In this document: positions 17,336 through 25,410 of the stretch, in pieces
Layout of the letters: every line of letters begins with the position of its first letter
How positions within the stretch are numbered: position 1 is the stretch's first letter
Source: Mesorhizobium loti R88b
GTDB taxonomy: Bacteria > Pseudomonadota > Alphaproteobacteria > Rhizobiales > Rhizobiaceae
Length of the DNA stretch: 64,000 nt
Direction: 5' to 3'
NCBI RefSeq assembly: GCF_013170845.1
Contig: NZ_CP033367.1
Location: 868,001-932,000 of the forward strand
Notes under the pieces: model-generated
What the model was told of the DNA's origin: nothing
What the model saw: the letters and a program-made list of their open reading frames with translations, nothing else
Database searches by the model: none
Position numbers and translations under genes: made by a program

Positions 17336-17999
17336 CGGCATCAATCAACCGCTGCACCTGAGACGCTGAGAACGGTTGTCCGGTCGCCGTCGTATAACCG
17401 ATCTTCGCAAGCTCCCCAGCAATCTCGCGGAGGCTCCTCGCCTTGCCCGTCTTAGGGCTCTTGCGGGCTAGGCGCTTGGCTTCCTTGATCAGGTCTGGCT
17501 TGTCCACGCGGTAGCCGTGGTTGCCCTCGACGCGCCTTCCCGCAGCCTTAGAAGCTCTGTCACGGGCACCTCGTAGCTTCGCCACAAGCTGAGCCTTCTC
17601 AAACTCAGCCACGGCCCCGAGTATCTGTCGCACCATGCCAGCGGTCGGCGTGTCATTGGTGAAACTGTCCGGCGCATCGACCGGGATCAGTTCATAGCCG
17701 AGACCTTGCAGGAGCTTGTGGCCTGCTATCTGGACGGCGAGGTCCCGCGCGAACCGACTGGCGTTCTCGATTAGGATCACCCGCGCGCCATTACCGGCCA
17801 TATACTCAAGGAGGTCTTGGAAGCCGGGGCGCGTGTCAATCGGGTCAGCTCCGCTCACAGCCGCATCGTGGAACCTGTCCACCACCTTCAGCCCGTTGCG
17901 CTTGGCATAGTCCTCGATAGCTTGTAGCTGCCTCGGCGCGCTGTCACCGTCGACATTCGTCCGGCTGGAGGTCCGAAGGTAAGCAACTGCCGTGGTCAT
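17331..17999 (-). CDS. Small serine recombinase (resolvase/invertase type)
   Basis: A 222-aa serine recombinase. The catalytic domain starts with AVAYLRTSSRTNVDGDSAPRQ (nucleophilic Ser in the LRTSSR stretch) and continues with DPIDTRPGFQDLLEY, ILIENASRFARDL and FEKAQLVAKLRGARDRA. The C terminus ends in a short DNA-binding segment (GQPFSASQVQRLID). The start at 17999 follows GGAG; the longer frame to 18023 is less likely. It may resolve island multimers or act on the adjacent repeats. It is distinct from the large integrase. Confidence 0.88.
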   Translation of the reverse strand: MTTAVAYLRTSSRTNVDGDSAPRQLQAIEDYAKRNGLKVVDRFHDAAVSGADPIDTRPGFQDLLEYMAGNGARVILIENASRFARDLAVQIAGHKLLQGLGYELIPVDAPDSFTNDTPTAGMVRQILGAVAEFEKAQLVAKLRGARDRASKAAGRRVEGNHGYRVDKPDLIKEAKRLARKSPKTGKARSLREIAGELAKIGYTTATGQPFSASQVQRLIDAV

Positions 18000-18277
18000 T
18001 CTCTTAGGTCCTCTCCTATGCATCGCAAGCCATTAGGCTCTCTTTGTGTACCTTGTACTTGAGAATTAGGTACACTGTCAACGGCAACCGCGCCACCCAG
18101 CGTCCTCGCTTGGGGCCTGTGTGGTGAAACAGAAGGGGGTACGGGGGTCGGCGCGCGTGCCTGTTTATCCAATCACCCGCGCGCATTTTTCCACCAAACA
18201 TTCCCGGCTTAAGAGATGGGTTTGACGCAACAGCACTGGCAGCCTACTTTACTGTGTAATTAGAGGGGAAATATCGC

Positions 18278-19522
18278 ATGAGTATCGACGAAGTCGGGGA
18301 CGAAAGTGTCTCTACCCCCACTGCCGAAGTCACTAGGAAGCCGGCGACCAAACGACTACGTCAAACTCGCAAGACAGAAATAGAAGTGCCGGTCAAGCCG
18401 GAACCAAAGAGGTCGCGCACACAGCGCCCGTTCCCAGCATCTTCTTTTGAAGAAGCCATCGCATTTGCCCGAGATTTGCACCGAGTAGGAAGCGGTCAGC
18501 CCGTTCGGCGACTTACGTTGTTTAATGATCTTGGAAAGGCTCCCGATAGTGGGACGAGCCGTATGCTCATCACCAACTCGAACCGCTATGGCCTCACAAA
18601 AGGCAGCTATGCTTCTGAGCATTTGGAATTAACTAGTGACGGACTGAAGGCTGTCGACGAACAAGTTCCGGAGCGCGAACGGCGGAGGGCGTGGGCCAAA
18701 CTGGCTATTCAGGACATCGAGCCATTCCGCGCCGTCTACGAACGCTTCGTGAATGCGAGGCTTCCGGCTCGCGCGGTGCTAATCGATGCTCTCAAAGAGG
18801 CTGGCGTCGCGGCAGATGCTGCCGAAGAAGGGGTCGACACCCTCGTAGTCAATCTGCGGTTTGTCGGCCTGCTACAGACACTGTCTGGTGCAGATCGTAT
18901 CGTGGCAGTCGATCACATGTTGGATGAGCTTCCAGCGACCACCATGTCCGCACTGCCCTATGCGGCACCAGCCGAACAACGGAGCCTTGTAACGCAAGAA
19001 CATGCCGAGTTTGACACAACATGCTTCTACGTTACCCCCATCGGCGAGGCGGGGTCTGAGCAGCGCCGACACTCAGACTTGTTTCTCAGCACATTCGTGG
19101 AGCCTGCTCTGCAACCATTCGGACTGAAGGTGGTGCGCGCCGACGCCATTGAGAAGCCAGGGATGATCACGCGGCAGATCATCGAATACCTACTCCGGTC
19201 CCGCCTCGTGGTGGCGGACCTGTCGTTTCACAATCCCAACGTCTTCTATGAATTGGCACTCCGCCATGCGGCGCGCCTGCCGATTGTTCAAATCATACGT
19301 TCAAGCGACCGCATACCGTTCGATGTTCATCAAATGCGAACCATCCCGATTGACAATACGGACATCTACTCCCTCGTACCGAAGATCGAGACTTACCGTT
19401 CGGAGATAGGCAACCAAGTACGGAGCGCGTTGGCTGCTGATAGGGAAGTCGACACTCCGATCTCCGTTTACTTCCCGAGTTTCCGTGTCTCAATCAACGG
19501 TGATGCCAAGCCAACAACCTGA
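18278..19522 (+). CDS. Island cargo: two-domain protein with deoxyribosyltransferase/TIR-like C terminus, candidate defence effector
   Basis: A 414-aa protein, the only plus-strand gene in the island. Residues 20-50 are basic and disordered. Residues about 52-215 form a helical, possibly winged-helix region (RMLITNSNRYGLT; YASEHLELTSDGLKAVD). Residues about 247-385 match the nucleoside 2-deoxyribosyltransferase/TIR-like fold: FYVTPIG (250-256), KPGMITRQIIEYLLRSRLVV (293-312), and ADLSFHNPNVFYELALRHA (313-331), where Glu325 is the likely catalytic residue. Proteins with the DLT..NPNVFYELG motif are frequent in bacterial immunity loci, where they cleave or sense nucleotides. No partner gene lies beside it, so it would be a single-gene system. 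Its codon use is more AT-rich than the host genes. Confidence 0.7.
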   Translation: MSIDEVGDESVSTPTAEVTRKPATKRLRQTRKTEIEVPVKPEPKRSRTQRPFPASSFEEAIAFARDLHRVGSGQPVRRLTLFNDLGKAPDSGTSRMLITNSNRYGLTKGSYASEHLELTSDGLKAVDEQVPERERRRAWAKLAIQDIEPFRAVYERFVNARLPARAVLIDALKEAGVAADAAEEGVDTLVVNLRFVGLLQTLSGADRIVAVDHMLDELPATTMSALPYAAPAEQRSLVTQEHAEFDTTCFYVTPIGEAGSEQRRHSDLFLSTFVEPALQPFGLKVVRADAIEKPGMITRQIIEYLLRSRLVVADLSFHNPNVFYELALRHAARLPIVQIIRSSDRIPFDVHQMRTIPIDNTDIYSLVPKIETYRSEIGNQVRSALAADREVDTPISVYFPSFRVSINGDAKPTT

Positions 19523-19559
19523 GTGTCGCTGATCTGCCTGTGGTGGCTCCACTAGGTTA

Positions 19560-21125
19560 TCAGGCGTCCTCCTCTTTCGGCCACGCATACATGATCCCGG
19601 TCGCCTCCCCCGGCGCGTGTTTCCAGTGAAACCAAAGACGCCCGTTCGGCCAGTCAACCTCGACCTTGGTGAAGAGTTGCCTCAGGGTCGCGTTGATGAG
19701 CGCCACGTCTCGCGGCTCCTCGGCCTCGGCATGGTCGACTAGCTGCCCGGCAGTGACCTGAACGCGGTTTGTTAGGGTGTCAGCAATGCGCCGCTCTAAG
19801 TCCGTGATGGAGCGCCGGATATCCTCCCTTGTAGCCTCGTTCTGCCTGAGGCGGTCGAGCAATGCGGGCGAGTGCCCCGTCTGGCCAATGGCCGCGACTA
19901 CGTTCTCAATCTCGTCACTCACCGCCATGTCCAGATTGTTCGCCCCCTCCAGCTCCATCTGCAGTGCTCCGTCCGTGGACGGCAGTGATGCGTTCAGCCA
20001 TTCTGCGTTCTTAATGATCGCCTCTTCAACGTCGCCAATGCGAACCTGACGATACTCGCAGCCGGCTCCGGCCTTGGCCGTAGTGCAGACCAAGTACGGC
20101 TTGCCACCCTTCTTGCCCCCCTTGTTCACGCGCGTCATGGTCGCTTCGCACTTCGGGCACTTAGCAAGACCGGCGAGGATGTTCATCATGCCGCCACCGC
20201 TGGTCTCCTTGACGGCCCTGCCGCTGGATAGGGCGCTCACCCGGTCGAACACCTCGCGGTCGATGACGGGCGGGAAATACCCTTCCACGGTCTCCGTTGG
20301 AATGCGCCGTTTCTTGCCTCCCACGGTCTCGACGCGGTGGGGTGTGAATGCGCCTATGGTCGAGGCGTCGGCCAGCATCTTCTTGATGTAGCTGCGGTGC
20401 CAGTGACTGCCCGTACCAAACACCGGAACGGCTTCCTTGTTGAAGGCCTCGGCAATGGAGTGTTGGCCCCTGCCTGCTAGCGTCATGGCAAACACCCGCC
20501 GCACGATGTCAGCCCGCTCCGGTATCAAGTCGAACCCCTTCTTGTCCTCCCTGAGACGCAACCAACCGGGGCAGAGCGCGGACAGCGGCTTGATGGCCGC
20601 GTTGCGTCGCTTGTTGGCCCACGCTTCCCCGACGCGCCGGCCCTTCTTGGCGCTCTCCTCGTTCGCCCTGGCTGCCACCAGAAGGGCCACCATTAGCGCC
20701 GTTGGGTCATCGTCCAGAACTTCCTCGGTGTACACCCGTCCGTCATCGAGCGTGACCACGGTGATACCCGCCTCGCATATCCGCTCCAGCACCTTGACGG
20801 CCTTGCGCGGCTTCTGACGGCTCAGTCGGTCAAGGCTTTCGACGAGGAGGTAGCTCCCTGCCTTGATGTCCTGAAACTCTACGGCAGCAAGGAACTCACC
20901 AAGCCGCCCCGTCTCCTCATTCGCGCCCTTGAAGGCAGACACGCCAAGGTCTCGGAACGTCAGCTTGTCATCGAGGTCGAGCCCGTGTAGCGCGGCGTAT
21001 CGTGCCGCCCCTTCAGTCTGTCGCCTCAGGCTGTCGCCACGCTCCTGCTCTGGTGTCGAGAACCGGACGTAGGAGTACGCCTTAGGTCGATTGGTGAGAG
21101 TGGCGCGTGGGGTATGTTTCGTCAT
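19560..21125 (-). CDS. Large serine recombinase (integrase of the comM island)
   Basis: A 521-aa large serine integrase. The catalytic domain has YVRFSTPEQERGDSLRRQ (Ser nucleophile), VESLDRLSRQKP and a recombinase domain with HSIAEAFNKEAVPVFGTGSHWH and FDRVSALSSGR. The zinc-ribbon carries CPKCEATM and, after 20 residues, a second Cys pair (VCTTAKAGAGC). A coiled-coil stretch follows (residues about 420-465). The gene starts 22 bases from the right inverted arm of the putative att site, as is usual for integrases. It is the obvious enzyme for insertion into comM. Confidence 0.92.
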   Translation of the reverse strand: MTKHTPRATLTNRPKAYSYVRFSTPEQERGDSLRRQTEGAARYAALHGLDLDDKLTFRDLGVSAFKGANEETGRLGEFLAAVEFQDIKAGSYLLVESLDRLSRQKPRKAVKVLERICEAGITVVTLDDGRVYTEEVLDDDPTALMVALLVAARANEESAKKGRRVGEAWANKRRNAAIKPLSALCPGWLRLREDKKGFDLIPERADIVRRVFAMTLAGRGQHSIAEAFNKEAVPVFGTGSHWHRSYIKKMLADASTIGAFTPHRVETVGGKKRRIPTETVEGYFPPVIDREVFDRVSALSSGRAVKETSGGGMMNILAGLAKCPKCEATMTRVNKGGKKGGKPYLVCTTAKAGAGCEYRQVRIGDVEEAIIKNAEWLNASLPSTDGALQMELEGANNLDMAVSDEIENVVAAIGQTGHSPALLDRLRQNEATREDIRRSITDLERRIADTLTNRVQVTAGQLVDHAEAEEPRDVALINATLRQLFTKVEVDWPNGRLWFHWKHAPGEATGIMYAWPKEEDA

Positions 21126-21146
21126 AGCTGGGCCTTACAGGGGTGA

Positions 21147-21176
21147 GGGTCCTATGTCCATAACATGCTGATGATC
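21147..21176. other. Putative attR of the comM island
   Basis: GGGTCCTATGTCCA at 21147-21160 mirrors the arm at the left end. CATAACATGCTGATGATC follows and merges into the comM frame. The shared TGCT at 21166-21169 pairs with 13457-13460. Joining the left comM half to this point restores an uninterrupted Walker A region. Confidence 0.7.
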
Positions 21177-22061
21177 GGCCCGCCTGGCTCGGGAAAATCG
21201 ATGCTGGCGCAGCGGCTGCCGTCGATCCTGCCGCCGCTGGCGCCGAAGGAATTGCTCGAGGTCTCGATGATCGCCTCGGTGGCGGGCGAGCTCGGCGAAG
21301 GCAAGCTGACCGACCGGCGGCCGTTCCGCGCCCCGCACCATTCGGCCTCGATGGCGGCGATGGTCGGCGGCGGGTTGCGCGCACGGCCGGGCGAGGTCTC
21401 GCTGGCGCATCACGGCGTGCTGTTCCTCGACGAGTTTCCCGAATTCACGCCACAGACGCTCGATGCATTGCGCCAGCCGCTGGAGACCGGCGACTGCATG
21501 ATCGCGCGCGCCAACCATCGCGTCACCTATCCGGCGCGCATCCAGCTGGTCGCGGCGATGAACCCGTGCCGCTGCGGCATGGCCGGCGAGCCGGGCTATC
21601 GCTGCCTGCGCGGCGATCGTTGCCGCACCGACTATCAGGCACGCATCTCCGGTCCGTTGCTCGACCGCATTGATCTCAGGATCGAAGTGCCGGCGGTGTC
21701 GGCCAGCGACCTGATCCGGCCCGACCGGGCGGAGAAAAGCGCTGACGTGGCGCTCCGTGTGGCCCGCGCCCGCACCCTCCAGCGCGAGCGTTTCGAGCGG
21801 CTCGGTGTGACCAGCGCCACCACCAACGCGCATTGCGCACCGTCGGTCATCGAAGTCATCGCCATGCCCGACGCCGCTGGCCTGTCACTGCTCAAGGACG
21901 CCAGCGAAAAGCTCGCCTTTTCGGCCCGGGCCTACCACCGCGTGCTGAAAGTGGCGCGCACGCTCGCCGATCTCGACGCCAGCGAAACCGTCGGCCGCAT
22001 TCATCTGGCCGAAGCGATTTCCTATCGCATGAGTTCGGAGCGCGTGGCGCAGGCGGCATAA
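21165..22061 (+). pseudogene. comM: comM/yifB, 3' fragment cut by island
   Basis: It encodes the AAA+ and C-terminal part of ComM (298 codons): Walker A IGPPGSGKSMLAQRLP, RPFRAPHHSASMAAMVGGG, Walker B HHGVLFLDEFPEF, the zinc-type CRCGMAGEPGYRC, and the C-terminal domain ending in HLAEAISYRMSSERVAQAA. The fragment happens to start with an in-frame ATG within MLMIGPP, so a truncated ATPase could in theory be made, but no ribosome-binding site is evident. It lacks the N-terminal S5-like domain present at 12820-13464. Confidence 0.92.
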
Positions 22062-22106
22062 ACGCCACTGCCTTCAGGTCTTCAAGCTGCAGTGTTCAGA
22101 TCGTTT

Positions 22107-22490
22107 TTACCTGGCGCCCAGGATGAGGCATGCGCCAGTTGCGACGATGACCAGCCCTGTAAGGCCATGCATGCCGAAGGCGAGGGCGCGGTTTCCCCGC
22201 GAACGGAGGACTGTCACCATGTCGCCAAACGCGATGAGGCTCGCGATGAGCATGAATTCGCCGAGCAGGCGCGGCGGCCCATTGACCATGAGCAGGATGA
22301 CAAAGAGGCCAGACGCGATATCGCGCGTGCCCTTCACGGACAGCCACGCGGCAAATCCGGTCGAGGACGGGGGTGAACCGGCAATGCCGAAGCCCGCTGA
22401 AGCGGCGTCAGGAGCCCACCAAAAGCGTGCGCCGAGGACCATAATAGCGGCCGCGATCAGGCCGGAAAGCACATATCCAGTTTGTAGCAT
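22107..22490 (-). CDS. DUF4267-type small membrane protein
   Basis: A 127-aa protein with four hydrophobic segments (LSGLIAAAIMVLGARFWW; GTRDIASGLFVILLMV; ALAFGMHGLTGLVIVATGACLIL among them). The RFWWAPDAASAGFGI and KGTRDIASGLF motifs recall the DUF4267 family. Function is unknown. It is divergent from the TetR gene, with a palindrome between them, so it is probably the regulator's target. Confidence 0.75.
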   Translation of the reverse strand: MLQTGYVLSGLIAAAIMVLGARFWWAPDAASAGFGIAGSPPSSTGFAAWLSVKGTRDIASGLFVILLMVNGPPRLLGEFMLIASLIAFGDMVTVLRSRGNRALAFGMHGLTGLVIVATGACLILGAR

Positions 22491-22514
22491 GCGTCACTCC
22501 TATCATATGCAATA

Positions 22515-22533
22515 ATTCTAGCGCTGCTAGAAT
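22515..22533. promoter_or_regulatory. Putative TetR operator
   Basis: A perfect inverted repeat ATTCTAGC-GCT-GCTAGAAT in the divergent promoter region. A half-like copy, AATCTAGCG, occurs at 22549-22557 and runs into a -35-like TTGACA (22557-22562). A TAGGAT lies 16 bases further on. These would place the tetR transcript start close to its ATG, allowing a very short or no leader. Confidence 0.6.
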
Positions 22534-22590
22534 TCCACGTCAACAGAAATCTAGCGTTGACAGAAAATGGTGCGTCGGTAGGATTTCTGG

Positions 22591-23163
22591 ATGTCAATCG
22601 CCGAACGCAAAGAGCGCCAGCGCGCGGAGCGCTATGAACTCATTCTGTCCGCGGCCCGCGAACTCGCCGAGGCCGAGGGCTGGGACGCCGTCACCACCCG
22701 ACGTCTCGCGGACCTGATCAACTACAGCCAGCCGGTTCTCTACAGCCACTTCAAGGGCAAGGCCGACATCATGGCCGCAGTGGCCACCAGAGGATTCGAG
22801 GACCTTGCGACGCGATTGACAAAGGAAGCGGGGAGCGGTGCTGGCGCTCCGGACGTCTTGCGCAATGTCTGTGCCGCTTATCTTGATTTTGCCCGTTCGC
22901 GGCCGGTCGTTTATGAGGCGATGTTCGTCTTGCCGACAAAGATCAAATTCGCCAGCGAGGAAACGCCGCCGGCTCTGCGTGCCGCCTTCGCCGCCTTTGT
23001 CAACGCACTAGGCGCCGATCGGCAAGACTCGGTATTCTTGGCCGAAGTGCTGTGGAGCGCATTGCATGGACTGGTGGTCCTCGAGCAATCAGGACGCATC
23101 CCTGCTTTCGGCGCGGAGGATCGATTGAAAATTCTGGTCCAGAAGTTCAGCAGCGTTCAGTGA
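22591..23163 (+). CDS. TetR/AcrR-family regulator
   Basis: A 190-aa regulator. The N-terminal helix-turn-helix reads ILSAARELAEAEGWDAVTTRRLADLINYSQPVLYSHFKGKADIM. The C-terminal region (AYLDFARSRPVVYEAMFVLP; LAEVLWSALHGLVVLEQSGRIP) is the WHG-type ligand domain. It is divergent from the DUF4267 gene and probably represses both through the ATTCTAGC palindrome. The ligand is unknown. Confidence 0.9.
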   Translation: MSIAERKERQRAERYELILSAARELAEAEGWDAVTTRRLADLINYSQPVLYSHFKGKADIMAAVATRGFEDLATRLTKEAGSGAGAPDVLRNVCAAYLDFARSRPVVYEAMFVLPTKIKFASEETPPALRAAFAAFVNALGADRQDSVFLAEVLWSALHGLVVLEQSGRIPAFGAEDRLKILVQKFSSVQ

Positions 23164-23398
23164 GACCGTCTTGACGCGCTTTGGCCGGGACGAGGCCGAT
23201 TCGAGTTCATGACGCCGCCGTCCACCGCGATCACGCCGACATCTCATTGATGTGATCGTGCCACCCTTGTGCGGCGCGAGCGGTCGAGAATAAAAGCTGA
23301 CTGCTCTGCACAAGTTTTTGGCCCCCTCCTGAAGGGCCGCTGCTTCAGGCAGGTGCAGCCTTCAAAAACGCCTCCTCGTCGGAGCGGCTGGACAGACA

Positions 23399-24238
23399 AT
23401 GCTGGTACCGTTCCTGATCATGTTCCGCGAGGGCGTCGAGGCCGCGCTCATCGTCGGCATCATCGCCAGCTATCTCAAGCGTACCGGCCGCGGCGCCTGG
23501 ATGCCGGTGGTGTGGATCGGTATTTTCCTGGCGCTCGCCTTCTCGCTCAGTGTCGGCGCCATCCTGCAGTTTGCCAGTGTCGAGTTCCCGCAGAAGGCGC
23601 AGGAGCTGTTCGAGGCCATCATCGGCCTCGTCGCCGTCTGCGTGCTGACCTCGATGGTGTTCTGGATGCGCAAGGCGGCGCGTTCGATCAAGGCGGAGCT
23701 GCACAATTCGATCGACGCCGCCTTCGAGACGCCTTCGCACAAAGGCTTCGGCCTGATCGCCATGGTGTTCCTGGCTGTGGCGCGTGAAGGTGTCGAGTCG
23801 GTGTTCTTCCTGCTCGCCGCCTTCCAACAGGAAAACAGTTTTGCACCGCTGGCAGCGCTTGTCGGCGTGCTGCTGGCGGGTGTGGTCGGTTACGGCATCT
23901 ATGCCGGCAGCGTGCGGCTGAACTTCAGGCGCTTCTTCCGCTGGACCGGCGCCTTCATCCTGATCGTCGCTGCCGGCCTGCTCGCCAATTCGGTCAATGC
24001 GCTGCATGAAGCCGGCCTGTGGAACCACCTGCAGCAAGTCGTGTTCGACATCAGCGCCATGCTGCCGATGGACAGTCCGCTGGGTTCGGTGCTGTCAGGC
24101 ATTTTCGGCTATATCGACGCGCCTACCGTTAGCGAGATTGTCGTCTATGTCGGTTTCCTCGCGCCGTCGCTGTGGCTCTTCCTGGCCGACCGGCCGGTCC
24201 TGCAGGCGGTTTCCAAGCAAGGGCGGCCAGCGACATGA
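23399..24238 (+). CDS. efeU: Ferrous iron permease of the FTR1/EfeU family
   Basis: A 279-aa inner-membrane permease with seven hydrophobic segments and two REGxE iron motifs: FREGVEAALIVGI near residue 10 and AREGVESVFFL near residue 125. It works with EfeO and EfeB to take up ferrous iron, best at low pH. Its stop overlaps the efeO start (ATGA). GGAG lies 14 bases upstream of the ATG, so the ribosome-binding site is spaced widely. The 235-base gap upstream should hold the promoter; I could not identify an iron-regulator box with confidence. Confidence 0.93.
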   Translation: MLVPFLIMFREGVEAALIVGIIASYLKRTGRGAWMPVVWIGIFLALAFSLSVGAILQFASVEFPQKAQELFEAIIGLVAVCVLTSMVFWMRKAARSIKAELHNSIDAAFETPSHKGFGLIAMVFLAVAREGVESVFFLLAAFQQENSFAPLAALVGVLLAGVVGYGIYAGSVRLNFRRFFRWTGAFILIVAAGLLANSVNALHEAGLWNHLQQVVFDISAMLPMDSPLGSVLSGIFGYIDAPTVSEIVVYVGFLAPSLWLFLADRPVLQAVSKQGRPAT

Positions 24239-25410
24239 GCGCGACGCCGCAATCCCCCGCGCTGCCGCGCATGGCGGTCCGCATCGGCCTGGCGCTTTCC
24301 CTCGTTCTGCTGGTCGCAGCAGCGGCCGCCTTCACCTATGCGACGCGCGTCGCCCAAAAAGGCCGCCACGAGACGGCATCCGCGACGTCCGTGGCAATCA
24401 CCGGCACATCCTGCGAACCCAATGAACTGACTGTTGCCGCCGGGCGGCATGTCTTCCAGATCGAAAACCGCTCCGACCGCGCCGTCGAATGGGAGATCCT
24501 CGACGGCGTGATGGTGCTGGAAGAGCGCGAGAACATCGCGCCAGGTTTCACCCAGACTTTGGCCACACGGCTCGAGCCGGGCGACTACGCCATCACTTGC
24601 GGCCTGCTCTCGAACCCGCGCGGCCGGCTGCATGTGCTGCCAGCCGCCAAAGCCGGCGCGGTGCAAAAACCCGATCTCGCCGCCTTCATCGGCGCGCTCG
24701 CAGAATACAAGGTGTTTCTGGCGACCGAGAGCGATGCCTTCCTGCAGGCGGCCGACGCCTTCGCCGGCGCGGTGAAATCGGGCGATCTGGCGGCGGCAAA
24801 AGCGCTGTATCCGCCGGCCGAGACCGCCTACGCGCATCTGGCGCCGGTGTCGCCGCTGTTTTCGGACCTCGATGCGGCGATCGACGGGCGCGCCGAGGCG
24901 TTCGGCCAGCGCGAGGCCGATCCGGCTTTCGGTGGCCTGCATCGTCTCGAATACGGGCTGTTCAGCCAGGGCAGCACCGACAGCCTCGCTCCCGTCGCCG
25001 ACAGGCTGGTGAGCGACGCGGCACTGCTCAAGACGCGCATACACGATCTGCGCATCATGCCAGAGAGCATGGTCAGCGGATCGGTTGCGATACTGGAACG
25101 GCTTGCCGCGCCAGGTCCCGATTTCGGCGACAGCCCCTACGCGCATGGCGACCTCACCTCCTTCGAGGCGGCGGTGACGGGCGTTCACCGGGTATTCGAC
25201 CTGTTGCGGCCGGTAGCAGCCAAGACCGCGCCCGACATCGTCGCATCGCTCGACAAGGATTTTGCCGTGCTGGGGGACATGATCGCGATGCGCCGCGCCG
25301 AGGCCTCCGACGCGCTCTCCGATTCCGCCAAGACCGAGCTTGGCAAAGCTGTAACCGTGCTCGCCGGCGATTTGTCCCGACTGCGTGAAACCATGGACCT
25401 CAGCCAATGA
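24235..25410 (+). CDS. efeO: Iron uptake protein EfeO (cupredoxin + M75 imelysin domain)
   Basis: A 391-aa periplasmic protein with a single N-terminal membrane/signal segment (IGLALSLVLLVAAAAAF). Residues about 45-135 form a cupredoxin domain (SVAITGTSCEPNELTVAAGRHVFQIENRS). Residues about 150-390 form an M75 peptidase-like domain with the HxxE iron motif in GLHRLEYGLF. It is thought to bind periplasmic iron and deliver it to EfeU. It overlaps efeU and efeB by 4 bases each. The start at 24235 is set by this overlap; the longer frame to 24172 lies inside efeU. Confidence 0.93.
   Translation: MSATPQSPALPRMAVRIGLALSLVLLVAAAAAFTYATRVAQKGRHETASATSVAITGTSCEPNELTVAAGRHVFQIENRSDRAVEWEILDGVMVLEERENIAPGFTQTLATRLEPGDYAITCGLLSNPRGRLHVLPAAKAGAVQKPDLAAFIGALAEYKVFLATESDAFLQAADAFAGAVKSGDLAAAKALYPPAETAYAHLAPVSPLFSDLDAAIDGRAEAFGQREADPAFGGLHRLEYGLFSQGSTDSLAPVADRLVSDAALLKTRIHDLRIMPESMVSGSVAILERLAAPGPDFGDSPYAHGDLTSFEAAVTGVHRVFDLLRPVAAKTAPDIVASLDKDFAVLGDMIAMRRAEASDALSDSAKTELGKAVTVLAGDLSRLRETMDLSQ

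Larger units (their letters stand above)
13457..21170. mobile_element. 7.7-kb serine-recombinase genomic island inserted in comM
   Basis: The island is bounded by comM fragments that rejoin in frame to HNLLMIGPPGSGKS. Contents from left to right are a six-gene minus-strand unit led by a ParB-domain gene (16935 to 13501), a repeat-rich noncoding region (17137-17335), a small serine resolvase, a plus-strand cargo gene with a deoxyribosyltransferase/TIR-like domain, and a 521-aa large serine integrase beside the right end. Its base composition is more AT-rich in places than its surroundings, clearest in the cargo gene. There are no recognisable conjugation, capsid or terminase genes, so it may be a small integrative element or a phage satellite. 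Exact ends are within a few bases. Confidence 0.9.

Noticed and set aside
18016..18201. A 61-codon minus-strand frame upstream of the resolvase
   Set aside because: No ribosome-binding site, unusual composition, and it lies in the divergent promoter region of the cargo gene.
24172..24234. Longer start for efeO
   Set aside because: The added residues lie in efeU coding sequence; the ATGA overlap at 24235 is the standard coupling in this operon.
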